DNA of 64,000 bases from JADFXI01 sp963784135 (GTDB taxonomy: Bacteria > Nitrospirota > Thermodesulfovibrionia > Thermodesulfovibrionales > Dissulfurispiraceae), in assembly GCA_963784135.1 (NCBI GenBank), contig CAWAQG010000016.1, positions 1 through 64,000 of the forward strand. The letters run 5' to 3'. This document shows, in pieces, positions 16,103-25,073 of this stretch. Position 1 is the stretch's first letter, and each line of letters begins with the position of its first letter. A program made the translations under genes and the position numbers. The notes below the pieces were generated by a model that saw only the letters and a program-made list of their open reading frames with translations, ran no database searches and was not told the DNA's origin.

Positions 16103-17500
16103 ATGAAAGCCCTGATTTTAGCCGGCGGAGGCGGGACGAGGCTTTGGCCTTTGTCCCGAAGGAACTATCCGAAGCAATTTCTAAAGATAAACAGTGATAA
16201 ATCGCTTCTGCAGCAGACCGCCGAAAGGCTGCTTAAAGTGATGACCCTGGATGACCTTGTTGTTGTGACAAACAGGAAATATAAGTTTTATGTGAAAGCC
16301 GACCTCCCTGACATAAAACATTTGATATTTGAGCCTGTGGGGAGAAATACGGCCCCTGCAACGGCCCTCGGCGTTAAATACTGCCTGGAAAAGCTCGGCT
16401 GCAGCGAGGATGAAGTCATATTAATGTGCCCTTCGGACCATGTGATACGGCCGGATGAAAAATTTGCAGAGTACATTGAACTTGCCGGTACAATAGCCGC
16501 GAAAGGCTATATTGTAACATTCGGTGTAAAGCCTGACAGGCCTGAGCCGGGTTACGGCTATATAAAAGCGGGCAAGCCTGCAGGCCTGCCTGCTGACAAG
16601 CCATTATATGAAGTGGAAAAATTTGTAGAGAAACCTGAAATGGAATCAGCCCGGCGATATGTGGATGACGGCTCCTATTATTGGAACTCGGGGATGTTTG
16701 CCTTCAGCATAAAGACGATGCTTGATGAAATGGACAAGCATTCGCCTGAAATGAAAGGGTTGCATGCTCAGGGGTTCGAGGAACTGTTGTCCGGCTTTGA
16801 GCATATGCCTGACATCTCTATAGATTATGCGGTCATGGAGAAATCGGACAGGGTGGTTGTGCTGCCCCTTGACCTGTATTGGAATGATGTAGGCTCCTGG
16901 GATTCGCTTTACGACGTGCTTGATAAAGATGAAGAGAGGAATGTAACGCAGGGCGATGTCCTTGCAATAGATACAAAGGGAACTCTTGTTTTGGGGAACA
17001 AGCGGCAGATTACCACCATAGGGCTCAATGATTGTCTTATCGTTGAAACAGATGACGCAATACTGGTAGCGAAAAAAGGGTCGGCGCAGAAAGTAAAAGA
17101 GGCGGTAAACAGGCTGCATAAAGCGTCGAGGACCGAAGTGGAGGACCACGTTACAATCTACCGGCCCTGGGGCAGCTATACAGTCCTTGAGGATGGCCTG
17201 CGATACAAGATAAAAAGGATAGTGGTGAATCCGAATGAAAAATTAAGCCTCCAGATGCACTACCACCGTTCCGAGCATTGGGTTGTGGTGAAAGGCACTG
17301 CCAAAGTATTGGTAGGAGACAAGGAAATGCATATCCATGAGAATGAATCGGCATATGTCCCGAAATCAACCATGCACAGACTTGAAAATCCCGGCAAAGT
17401 CCCTCTCGAAATTATAGAGGTCCAGAACGGTGAATATGTGGGAGAAGATGACATTATAAGAATAGAGGACAAATATGAAAGGACAGGTGATGGGTCATAG
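16103..17500 (+). CDS. manC: Mannose-1-phosphate guanylyltransferase / mannose-6-phosphate isomerase
   Basis: The bifunctional type II enzyme makes GDP-mannose. The N-terminal nucleotidyltransferase has LILAGGGGTRLWPLSR, FEPVGRNTAPA and FVEKPE. The C-terminal cupin has YRPWGSY, LSLQMHYHRSEHWVVV and the metal-binding histidines expected for the isomerase. The start was placed at the ATG at 16103, giving 465 aa. A longer frame from 16055 would add a Leu/Tyr-rich leader translated from word hairpin 3 and is unlikely to be used. No clear Shine-Dalgarno precedes the ATG. Its C-terminal codons run into the next hairpin. Confidence 0.94.
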   Translation: MKALILAGGGGTRLWPLSRRNYPKQFLKINSDKSLLQQTAERLLKVMTLDDLVVVTNRKYKFYVKADLPDIKHLIFEPVGRNTAPATALGVKYCLEKLGCSEDEVILMCPSDHVIRPDEKFAEYIELAGTIAAKGYIVTFGVKPDRPEPGYGYIKAGKPAGLPADKPLYEVEKFVEKPEMESARRYVDDGSYYWNSGMFAFSIKTMLDEMDKHSPEMKGLHAQGFEELLSGFEHMPDISIDYAVMEKSDRVVVLPLDLYWNDVGSWDSLYDVLDKDEERNVTQGDVLAIDTKGTLVLGNKRQITTIGLNDCLIVETDDAILVAKKGSAQKVKEAVNRLHKASRTEVEDHVTIYRPWGSYTVLEDGLRYKIKRIVVNPNEKLSLQMHYHRSEHWVVVKGTAKVLVGDKEMHIHENESAYVPKSTMHRLENPGKVPLEIIEVQNGEYVGEDDIIRIEDKYERTGDGS

Positions 17501-17561
17501 GTCATGGGTCATTGGTTTAGAATCTTTTATCTTTACCTATAACCCATGACCTATGACCTGT
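17483..17561. repeat. Word hairpin 4 (TCATAGG/TCATGGG words)
   Basis: The left arm 17483-17515 carries TGATGGG, TCATAGG, TCATGGG, TCATTGG. The right arm 17535-17561 is the approximate reverse complement (ACCCATGACCTATGACC). It spans the manC stop and ends 16 bp before the ugd ATG, which here keeps a good ribosome binding site (GGAGGGAGA). Confidence 0.85.
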
Positions 17562-17577
17562 CTTTTATGGAGGGAGA

Positions 17578-18906
17578 ATGAAAATTTCTATTATAGGCAC
17601 CGGCTATGTGGGATTAGTCACGGGCGCCTGCATGGCGCAAATGGGGAACAACGTAATCTGTGTCGACGTGGATGAGGAGAAGATAGAGAGCCTGAAAAAA
17701 GGCGCTATACCCATATATGAACCGGGACTGGCATCAATGGTGCTGGAGAACTTTACGCTGGGCACGCTGCGTTTTACGACTAAATTAAAAGAGGCGTTGG
17801 ACAGCAGCGAGATATGCTGCATTGCTGTCGGCACCCCTATGGGAGGGGACGGCAACGCCGATATGCAGTATGTGCTGCAGGTTGCGCGGGATATAGGAAA
17901 AAACATGTCGCATTATATGATTGTGGTTGACAAGTCCACTGTTCCAGTTGGCACTGCGGATAAGGTCAGGGATATTATTCAGGAAGAATTGGGGAGGAGA
18001 GGTTCACAAATTCCATTTGATGTTGTCTCTAATCCCGAATTTCTGAAAGAAGGCTCGGCAATTGAGGACTTCATGCGGCCCGACAGGGTCATCGTAGGCG
18101 CAGACAGCCCGAGGGCGCTCGAAAAAATAAAAGAGCTATACGGACCGTTTACTAAAAACCATGAGCGGCTGATTGCAATGGACATCAGAAGCGCCGAGAT
18201 GACTAAATATGCGGCCAATGCAATGCTGGCGACAAAGATATCCTTTATGAACGAGATCGCTAATATCTGCGAAAGAGTAGGCGCAGATGTCAATAAGGTG
18301 AGGATCGGCATGGGCAGTGACAGCAGGATCGGCTACAGCTTTATTTATCCGGGCTGCGGTTTTGGGGGGAGTTGTTTCCCCAAGGACGTCAGGGCACTCG
18401 AAAAACTGGCACTCGAAAACGGCCATGCCCCGGAAATACTCAAGGCAGTACAGACGGTAAATGAAAGCCAGAAGAAAGTGCTGGCAGGCAAGGTCATAAA
18501 GAGGTTCGGCAAAGACTTAAGCGCTCACACCTTTGCGGTATGGGGGCTTTCATTTAAGCCCGGGACCGATGATACAAGAGATGCCTCAAGTATAACAATC
18601 ATAAGCGAACTCACGAAACATGGGGCCGGAATAAAAGCCTATGATCCAAAGGCAATAGAAACGGCAAGCAAATTTTACCTTAAAGATTACAGGAATATTG
18701 AATATGTGAGCTCAAAATATGATGCGCTCTCAGGTGCGGATGCCCTGCTGCTTATAACGGAATGGAAAGAGTTCAGAAGCCCTGATTTCGACGAAATGGC
18801 AAAACGCCTCAGGAACAAAATTATTTTTGACGGCAGGAACCAGTACAACAAGGAAAAAATGCAGGAGCTCGGTTTTGAATACCACCAGATAGGAGTGGCA
18901 GGTTAG
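17578..18906 (+). CDS. ugd: UDP-glucose 6-dehydrogenase
   Basis: The enzyme oxidises UDP-glucose to UDP-glucuronate with two NAD+. The 442-aa product has the Rossmann motif GTGYVG at residues 7-12, NPEFLKEGSAIEDF, the catalytic cysteine in GFGGSCFPKDVRAL (near 265), and the C-terminal domain with WGLSFKPGTDDTRDA. It belongs to the bacterial TuaD/RkpK-type family. A strong GGAGGGAGA sits 5 bp before the ATG. Together with the epimerase at 13.6 kb it would supply UDP-glucuronate and UDP-galacturonate. The flippase gene follows after 17 bp. Confidence 0.96.
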   Translation: MKISIIGTGYVGLVTGACMAQMGNNVICVDVDEEKIESLKKGAIPIYEPGLASMVLENFTLGTLRFTTKLKEALDSSEICCIAVGTPMGGDGNADMQYVLQVARDIGKNMSHYMIVVDKSTVPVGTADKVRDIIQEELGRRGSQIPFDVVSNPEFLKEGSAIEDFMRPDRVIVGADSPRALEKIKELYGPFTKNHERLIAMDIRSAEMTKYAANAMLATKISFMNEIANICERVGADVNKVRIGMGSDSRIGYSFIYPGCGFGGSCFPKDVRALEKLALENGHAPEILKAVQTVNESQKKVLAGKVIKRFGKDLSAHTFAVWGLSFKPGTDDTRDASSITIISELTKHGAGIKAYDPKAIETASKFYLKDYRNIEYVSSKYDALSGADALLLITEWKEFRSPDFDEMAKRLRNKIIFDGRNQYNKEKMQELGFEYHQIGVAG

Positions 18907-18923
18907 GGTAGTATGCCCGGAAC

Positions 18924-20207
18924 ATGAAGATAATAACTGCTGACAGATTTGGTAGTAATTTCCCCAAGGTCATTAAGAACACAAGCGCTACTGTAATTAT
19001 AAGAGGTTGTTTTGGGATTGCAAGGATTTTCCTGTTGCTGCTTATCGCAAGAAAATTTGGCCCAAATGACTTTGGCACCCTGTCGCTTGCTCTTTCCGTT
19101 GTTGAGATTTTCAAAGTTGTAGCCGACTTTGGCGTCGATACAGTTATTCTCAGGCGCTTTGTTATCAACAAGTTGCTTTCGGAGAGGCTTCTGGGTAATG
19201 CGTTAACGCTTAAAATATTAAGCGCTACGATTGCTTACATTATTGCAAATGTTTTATGCTGGTTGCTTTATAAAAATATTGCGGCTTTTCAACTTCTTTT
19301 AATCATCGCTGCATCGCTTTATACCACCCTCCTTGTTAATGCTTTTGTAAGCTATTTTCAGGCAAACCTCAACGCGGCAAATATTATTGCGCCTAATGTT
19401 ATAAGTATGCTGATCTATGTTGCTCTGACGCTTTTTGGGTTTTATGCCGATTGGCCCCTTGTAGTCCTTGTGCTTATTATTCCCTTAAGTGAGCTGATAA
19501 ATCTCCTTGCTACAGCAAAAGTCTACTCGTGGTTGTCTCCCATAAGACTATCTCTCGATAAGAAGATTATATGGAGTATTGTCCGGGACAGTCTTCCAGT
19601 CGGGATCGCCGGTATCATTGTGATCCTTTACTCCAGGATGGATATTCTTATGATCGGATGGTTTATGGGCCAGAAAAAATTGGGTGAGTATGCGTTTGCG
19701 TATCGGATGATAGAGCCCTTTTTGCTTTTATTCTCTTCGCTTTCCATATCAGTTTATGCGTTTTTTTCCGGCTTGAGCAAACCCGCTGATTTGTTAAAGG
19801 TAAGACAAAAGATAATGCAGGTAATGACACCTGTTGTGATTGTAAGCGGCGCCTGTGCCGTTTTCCTTTCCCTTTCTGCAAAGTGGGTGATAGAGCTGAT
19901 CTCTAATCAATATGCGGAATCAGCCGGAGTTTTGCCTGTATTGGCGTGGGCCATAGTCTTCAGGGCCATAAATGCCCAGCTTACTGCATTTATAAACTCC
20001 AGGGGGAAATATAGATTTGTTACAGTTATTGCGCTGAATAATCTAATAATTAACGTTATTCTTAATTTGCTCCTTATTCCAGGATTCGGCCTTGTAGGCG
20101 CTGCGCTTGCGGTAGTATTGACCGAGGCAATCAATACCGTCATTCAGAGTGGATGCATCGCATATATATTTTCTTTCTCGTTGCGGGGGGCCAGGGAAAA
20201 TGGATAA
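18924..20207 (+). CDS. Lipid-linked oligosaccharide flippase (Wzx/MATE-MOP superfamily)
   Basis: The 427-aa protein is almost wholly hydrophobic, with about 12 predicted membrane helices and the N-terminal RGCFGIARIFLLLLIARKFG region common in polysaccharide-biosynthesis MOP exporters. It would flip undecaprenyl-linked repeat units to the periplasm. Its 3' end overlaps the methyltransferase gene by 8 bp. A Wzx-type flippase normally needs a Wzy polymerase, and none is recognisable in this window. The Wzx call is by fold and gene context, not by specificity. Confidence 0.88.
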   Translation: MKIITADRFGSNFPKVIKNTSATVIIRGCFGIARIFLLLLIARKFGPNDFGTLSLALSVVEIFKVVADFGVDTVILRRFVINKLLSERLLGNALTLKILSATIAYIIANVLCWLLYKNIAAFQLLLIIAASLYTTLLVNAFVSYFQANLNAANIIAPNVISMLIYVALTLFGFYADWPLVVLVLIIPLSELINLLATAKVYSWLSPIRLSLDKKIIWSIVRDSLPVGIAGIIVILYSRMDILMIGWFMGQKKLGEYAFAYRMIEPFLLLFSSLSISVYAFFSGLSKPADLLKVRQKIMQVMTPVVIVSGACAVFLSLSAKWVIELISNQYAESAGVLPVLAWAIVFRAINAQLTAFINSRGKYRFVTVIALNNLIINVILNLLLIPGFGLVGAALAVVLTEAINTVIQSGCIAYIFSFSLRGARENG

Positions 20208-21195
20208 TGGATTATCTTCCGGCATAATGCTATGTCCGGCGTGCAAGTGCCGGGTAACAACGAATTCTGTGCGGAAATTTAAGAGTGCCGCAGCCGGCAT
20301 AGCTTTTCAACTTTATAGCTGCAACGGGTGCGACCTGATGTTTTGGGAGCCGCGCGCACTTGACCCGAAGCTTTACTCCGGCAATAAATTGAATACTGTT
20401 TATGTCGACTATCATTACAATCTCAGAAAAGCCCTGCCCTTTCAATCAAAACCTTTCTTTGAGGTTTTTCCCAGTAAAGGCGGTGACCTTCTCGATGTGG
20501 GCGGCGGAGACGGCTTATTTGCCGTTAGAGCGCAAGCAATGGGGTTCGACGTCTCTTTGATAGATTTCGATGAAAGGAGTGTTGCAACTGCCCGGAAAAA
20601 AGGCGTACACAAGGCGTTTGCATATTCACTGGAGGACTTTGTATCTTTCTGCAAGGCCCGAAACCGGCAGTTTGATGTCATTTCTTTTTTTGAAGTCCTG
20701 GAACACCAGGAAGACCCGGCATCTTTCATCGCAAATATTAAAAAATTATTGAAGCCGGGCGGCTGGATTGTCGGGAGTACGCCTAATCGTGACAGAATGT
20801 TTGCGCACCTCCAGCAAAAATTGGATGGCCAGGATACGCCGCCCAATCATTTTTTCTGGTGGAGCAAAAGAAGTTTATTGAACTTTCTCAACTTAAATGA
20901 TTTCGATATAGAAATTTTCCGCCCTAAAATGGACCTTGATGCTGCTATAGGGTATCTTACAACTCTCATCGCGGGTGAAGCCGCAAAAAAGGTGAAAGCA
21001 CGTATTATCGGAGCTGATACAGTGGGGTCGCATTCGGAAATAGGAAGGGAGAGGCAGCGCGTGCTGACCGCCCTTAAACATGTACGTTATATCTCCCTGC
21101 TTCCTTTAGGTGCGGTACTGAAATTTGCTCTCGAACGAAGTGGCGGGCCCTCTTTTTATTTCCAGGGCCATATTAGCGATGCAGCGCTTCACTGA
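20200..21195 (+). CDS. SAM-dependent methyltransferase with N-terminal zinc ribbon
   Basis: The ATG at 20200 (preceded by AGGGAAA) gives 331 aa; an upstream in-frame ATG at 20149 lies inside the flippase gene. Two Cys pairs (CPACKC and CNGC, residues about 10-45) form a likely zinc ribbon. The class I methyltransferase core follows, with motif I LLDVGGGDGLFAV, the acidic residue in SLIDFDE, and FEVLEHQEDP. Such enzymes commonly methylate sugars in surface glycan clusters. The target is unknown. The gene sits between the flippase and two GT4 genes, with gaps under 10 bp, so co-transcription is likely. Confidence 0.87.
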   Translation: MDNGLSSGIMLCPACKCRVTTNSVRKFKSAAAGIAFQLYSCNGCDLMFWEPRALDPKLYSGNKLNTVYVDYHYNLRKALPFQSKPFFEVFPSKGGDLLDVGGGDGLFAVRAQAMGFDVSLIDFDERSVATARKKGVHKAFAYSLEDFVSFCKARNRQFDVISFFEVLEHQEDPASFIANIKKLLKPGGWIVGSTPNRDRMFAHLQQKLDGQDTPPNHFFWWSKRSLLNFLNLNDFDIEIFRPKMDLDAAIGYLTTLIAGEAAKKVKARIIGADTVGSHSEIGRERQRVLTALKHVRYISLLPLGAVLKFALERSGGPSFYFQGHISDAALH

Positions 21196-21203
21196 CCAAT
21201 TAT

Positions 21204-22337
21204 ATGCACTATGACCTGACAATTGACGCACGCATGATAGGCGCCTCCGGTATAGGCAGGTATATCAGATCACTGCTTCCTTATCTTGCCGACGATCAAG
21301 GTTTTTCGCTTACCTTGTTAGGGAGTGAAGATGGTTTGAACAAATATGGAATGTTTAATTCTGACCGTATCCGTGTTGTTGAATGCAGCGCAAAAATATA
21401 TTCTCTTAAAGAGCAGTTCGAGCTTGCCATGAAGATTCCAAAGGCATGTGATCTGTTTTGGTCGCCGCATTATAATACGCCTCTTTTTCCCATAAGGGCA
21501 AAGAGGAGGGTTGTCACTATTCACGACGTATTTCATCTGGCTTTTTTTAATATGCTGACGCTGCCGCAAAAAGCTTATGCGCGACTGATGTTCAATGCTG
21601 CCGCACGATTATCGGACAAAATAATTACTGACTCGGAATTCTCGAAATCGGAAATAATCCGGTATACGGGAATAGAAGCAGGCAAGTTAAGAGTCGTTCC
21701 GTGCGGGATAGATAAAAAAACATTCAAAATCATTGATGATAAGGACAGCTTACAGCATATAAAGCGCAGCTGCAATTTGCCTGATCAATTTGTTCTTTTT
21801 GTCGGAAATCTCAAGCCGCATAAAAACCTCACCACACTTTTAAAGGCATTTGATATACTGATTCATGAAAAGGCGGTGGATTGCGGGCTGGTCATTGTCG
21901 GCAAAAAAGAAGGCTTCATATCAGGTGATAGTGACATTAATACAATGATCGCAAACAGCAGAAATCTGAGAGAAAGAGTTACCTTGACTGGGTATATAGA
22001 AGATAAGGATGTCCCTGCAATTTATAATTTGGCCTCTGTTTTTGTATTGCCCTCACTGTATGAGGGGTTTGGTCTCCCTCCGCTTGAAGCTATGGCGTGC
22101 GGCTGTCCTGCCATAGTGTCCGATATTGCGAGTATCAGAGAGGTCTGCGGAGATGCCGCATATTATGTGGACCCCCATGACGCCAATGCGATTGCCCAAG
22201 GGTTATACGATGTTCTAACTGATGAATCATTGAGAATGGACCTTCTGCGAAAAGGCGCAGATAGAGTAAAACTATTCAACTGGCAAGACTCGGCCCATCA
22301 ACTTATGGACATAATTAAGGAGATCATACGCAATTGA
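21204..22337 (+). CDS. Family 4 glycosyltransferase
   Basis: The 377-aa GT-B enzyme begins MHYDLTIDARMIGASGIGRYIRSL, typical of mannosyltransferase-like GT4 proteins. It has FVGNLKPHKNL and the C-terminal donor-site motif LYEGFGLPPLEAMACGCPAI with the two Glu residues (E-x7-E). It would act in the cytoplasm on a lipid-linked glycan. GDP-mannose made by ManB/ManC is the obvious candidate donor, but this is inference. The stop overlaps the TTG start of the next GT4 gene, suggesting translational coupling. Confidence 0.92.
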   Translation: MHYDLTIDARMIGASGIGRYIRSLLPYLADDQGFSLTLLGSEDGLNKYGMFNSDRIRVVECSAKIYSLKEQFELAMKIPKACDLFWSPHYNTPLFPIRAKRRVVTIHDVFHLAFFNMLTLPQKAYARLMFNAAARLSDKIITDSEFSKSEIIRYTGIEAGKLRVVPCGIDKKTFKIIDDKDSLQHIKRSCNLPDQFVLFVGNLKPHKNLTTLLKAFDILIHEKAVDCGLVIVGKKEGFISGDSDINTMIANSRNLRERVTLTGYIEDKDVPAIYNLASVFVLPSLYEGFGLPPLEAMACGCPAIVSDIASIREVCGDAAYYVDPHDANAIAQGLYDVLTDESLRMDLLRKGADRVKLFNWQDSAHQLMDIIKEIIRN

Positions 22338-23455
22338 AAATAGCTATAGTCCATGACTGGCTGGTCAATTACGCGGGCTCGGAAAGGGCCCTGGAGCAGA
22401 TAATTCAGCTTTATCCATCCGCCGATTTATTCAGCCTTGTCGATTTCCTGCCTGACGGAGAAAGAGGCTTTATTTTAAATAAAACTGTCGGCACGTCTTT
22501 TATACAGAACTTGCCTTTTGCAAAGAATAAATACCGGAGCTACCTGCCTTTGATGCCCTTTGCGGTGGAGCAGTTTGATCTTTCCGGATACGATATGATT
22601 ATTTCGTCCTGTCATGCTGTGGCAAAAGGAGTATTGACAAAGAGCGACCAGCTCCATATTTGCTATTGTTATACGCCGATACGTTATGCGTGGGACCTTT
22701 ATCATCAATATTTAAAAGAGTCCGGCCTGAATGCCGGCCTTAAGGGTTTTTTTGCCAAACTTTCTCTTCACTATATACGAATGTGGGATTATACGGCGGC
22801 TGGCAGGGTGAATTACTTTGTTGCCATCTCTCATTTTACCGCTGAAAGGATCAAAAGGATTTATGGAAGGGATGCCGTTGTTATTTATCCGCCGGTTGAT
22901 ATTGATGCTTTTCATCTGTCCCCGCTAAAAAAGGAGGACTTTTATTTTACTGCCTCAAGGATGGTCCCATACAAAAAGATCGACTTGATTGTTGAGGCAT
23001 TTTCAAAAATGCCGGGGAAAAAACTTATTGTGGGCGGCGCCGGCCCGGACTTCAGGAAGATAAAATCGAAGGCCGCAGGAAATGTTGAATTTTTGGGTTA
23101 TCAAACTGCTGATATGCTCCGGGGATACATGCAACGGGCCAAAGCCTTTGTTTTCGCGGCTGAAGAGGATTTCGGCATCCTCCCTGTTGAAGCTCAGGCC
23201 TGTGGAACTCCCGTTATTGCATATGGGAGGGGAGGGGCGCGTGAAACAGTTATCGGGAACGAAACAGGAATTTTCTTTGGGGAGCAGAATGTTGAAAGCT
23301 TGATCAGCGCAGTAAATACCTTTGAGAAGAATCAGGATGTCTTTAGCGTGGCTGAAGTAAGGAAGAATGCCGGGAGATTCAGCAAAGAAAGGTTTAAAAC
23401 GGAATTCAAGGCCTTTGTAGAAGAAAAAATGATAAAATATAGGTCAGGTGCATAA
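22334..23455 (+). CDS. Family 4 glycosyltransferase
   Basis: Translation appears to start at a TTG at 22334 that overlaps the upstream stop (TTGA); the first residues KIAIVHDWLVNYAGSERALEQ match the GT4 N-terminus. The 373-aa protein has VPYKKIDLIVEAF, LIVGGAGPD and the donor-site segment FAAEEDFGILPVEAQACGTPVI. It resembles WbaZ/mannosyltransferase-like enzymes. The rfbA gene follows after 3 bp. Its linkage and donor are not deducible; GDP-mannose or dTDP-rhamnose are both made by neighbouring genes. Confidence 0.92.
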   Translation: MKIAIVHDWLVNYAGSERALEQIIQLYPSADLFSLVDFLPDGERGFILNKTVGTSFIQNLPFAKNKYRSYLPLMPFAVEQFDLSGYDMIISSCHAVAKGVLTKSDQLHICYCYTPIRYAWDLYHQYLKESGLNAGLKGFFAKLSLHYIRMWDYTAAGRVNYFVAISHFTAERIKRIYGRDAVVIYPPVDIDAFHLSPLKKEDFYFTASRMVPYKKIDLIVEAFSKMPGKKLIVGGAGPDFRKIKSKAAGNVEFLGYQTADMLRGYMQRAKAFVFAAEEDFGILPVEAQACGTPVIAYGRGGARETVIGNETGIFFGEQNVESLISAVNTFEKNQDVFSVAEVRKNAGRFSKERFKTEFKAFVEEKMIKYRSGA

Positions 23456-23458
23456 GAA

Positions 23459-24337
23459 ATGAAAGGTATCATTCTGGCGGGCGGAAGCGGCACGAGGCTT
23501 TATCCGGTAACTTTATCAGTATGCAAGCAACTACTGCCTGTGTATGACAAGCCGATGATTTATTACCCGCTTTCGGTGCTTATGCTTGCGGGCATAAAAG
23601 AGATTCTGATTATCTCAACACCCCAGGACCTGCCGAGATTCAGGGAAGTTTTCGATACAGGCTCACAATTGGGACTGGTTTTTTCGTATAAGGAACAGCC
23701 CCGGCCTAATGGCATTGCCGAGGCTTTTTTGCTGGGAAAAGAGTTTATAGGAAGCGATGACGTATGCCTGATATTGGGTGATAATATTTTTTACGGCCAC
23801 GGGTTTACCGATTTGCTGAAGAAGGCAGTCAAGGATATAAAGGCCCGGAGGGGCGCGACCGTATTTGGTTATTATGTCAACGATCCCGAGCGGTACGGAG
23901 TAATCGAATTTGACAAAAAAAGCATGGCGCTTTCCATTGAGGAAAAGCCCAAAATGCCTAAATCCAATTATGCTGTAACAGGGCTCTATTTTTATGATAA
24001 TAATGTTATTGAGGTTTCCACGAAGATTAAGCCGTCCAGCCGGGGAGAATTGGAGATAACGGATGTTAACAGGGAGTATCTGAAAGAGGGAAACCTTAGG
24101 GTCGAGTTCCTCGGAAGGGGATACGCATGGCTTGATACCGGCACCCACGAAAGCCTTCTTGAAGCAAGCGAGTTTATCTCTACTATGGAAAAACGTCAGG
24201 GCCTGAAGATAGCCTGTATAGAGGAAATTGCTTACCAGCTGGGCTATATAGATGGCGATCAGCTTTTAAAGCTCGCGAAACCTCTTAAAAAGAACGGATA
24301 CGGACAGTATCTTTTGAAAATTTTGAAAGATAAATGA
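23459..24337 (+). CDS. rfbA: Glucose-1-phosphate thymidylyltransferase
   Basis: RmlA/RfbA makes dTDP-glucose from dTTP and glucose-1-phosphate, the first step to dTDP-rhamnose. The 292-aa product has GIILAGGSGTRLYPVTL, KQLLPVYDKPMIYYPLS, LGDNIFYGHG and the catalytic-region EITDVNREYL, at the standard length. It opens an rfbA-rfbC-rfbD-rfbB block, the complete dTDP-L-rhamnose pathway. The order differs from the common BDAC arrangement. The gene begins 3 bp after the upstream GT4 stop. Confidence 0.97.
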   Translation: MKGIILAGGSGTRLYPVTLSVCKQLLPVYDKPMIYYPLSVLMLAGIKEILIISTPQDLPRFREVFDTGSQLGLVFSYKEQPRPNGIAEAFLLGKEFIGSDDVCLILGDNIFYGHGFTDLLKKAVKDIKARRGATVFGYYVNDPERYGVIEFDKKSMALSIEEKPKMPKSNYAVTGLYFYDNNVIEVSTKIKPSSRGELEITDVNREYLKEGNLRVEFLGRGYAWLDTGTHESLLEASEFISTMEKRQGLKIACIEEIAYQLGYIDGDQLLKLAKPLKKNGYGQYLLKILKDK

Positions 24338-24346
24338 GGAGTTAGT

Positions 24347-24895
24347 ATGCCTTTTATTTTCAAAGAGCTGTTCCTTCCAGGAGTCGTCCTGGTTACTTCT
24401 CCAGCTTTTGCTGATGCGAGGGGGTTTTTTAGTGAGATATACAAGCATTCTGAATTTTCCAATGCAGGCATGCCGGAATATTTTGTTCAGGACAACTATT
24501 CCAGGTCTTCGCAGCATGTGTTAAGGGGACTGCATTACCAAAAGGGACCTATGGCGCAGGGGAAACTGGTGCGGTGTATAAAGGGCATGGTTTTTGATGT
24601 AGCAATCGATATACGAAAAGGGTCTAATACATATGGCAAATGGGTCGGCATTGAGTTGTCCGAAGAAAATAATCGGATGCTCTATATGCCGCCATCCTTT
24701 GCCCATGGTTTTATAGTGCTGAGCGAAGCCGCAGAAATTATCTATAAATGTACACAGGAATACTCCCCTGAACACGAGAGGGGGATAATATGGAATGATC
24801 CTGTTATCGATATTGACTGGCCGGTAAGAGACCCGGTACTTTCTGAAAAAGACAAAGCGTGGCCTTTGCTGAAAGACGCAGACAATAATTTTTAA
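24347..24895 (+). CDS. rfbC: dTDP-4-dehydrorhamnose 3,5-epimerase
   Basis: The 182-aa cupin-type enzyme performs the third step of dTDP-rhamnose synthesis. It shows FSEIYKHSEF, FVQDNYSRS, the catalytic His in VLRGLHYQKG, and MYMPPSFAHGF. A GAGG sequence lies 6 bp upstream of the ATG. It follows rfbA by 9 bp. The 178 bp after it carry an inverted-repeat hairpin before rfbD, so expression of rfbD and rfbB may be partly separated from rfbAC. Confidence 0.96.
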   Translation: MPFIFKELFLPGVVLVTSPAFADARGFFSEIYKHSEFSNAGMPEYFVQDNYSRSSQHVLRGLHYQKGPMAQGKLVRCIKGMVFDVAIDIRKGSNTYGKWVGIELSEENNRMLYMPPSFAHGFIVLSEAAEIIYKCTQEYSPEHERGIIWNDPVIDIDWPVRDPVLSEKDKAWPLLKDADNNF

Positions 24896-24937
24896 CTTGA
24901 TAATTCCCTGTAGATTGCCGCAGGGTTACCGGATTTC

Positions 24938-24998
24938 TGTCATTCCGGCTTGTCCGGAATCGTTTTTTCGGACAGATTCCCGACAAGCGGGAATGACA
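24938..24998. repeat. GTCATTCC-type paired hairpin between rfbC and rfbD
   Basis: TGTCATTCCGGCTTGTCCGG at 24938 faces CGACAAGCGGGAATGACA ending at 24998. Related short words (TAGATTGCC and CGCAG) recur on both sides. It belongs to the GTCATTCCCGC family seen at 3.4, 33.8 and 53.5 kb and may act as a processing or termination structure in the operon. Confidence 0.7.
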
Positions 24999-25073
24999 AC
25001 AATTAAAGATTCAACTTTTAGATTGCCCGCAGCAAGCTACGGGGAGGTTCATTATTGAAATGGTTGTAACATT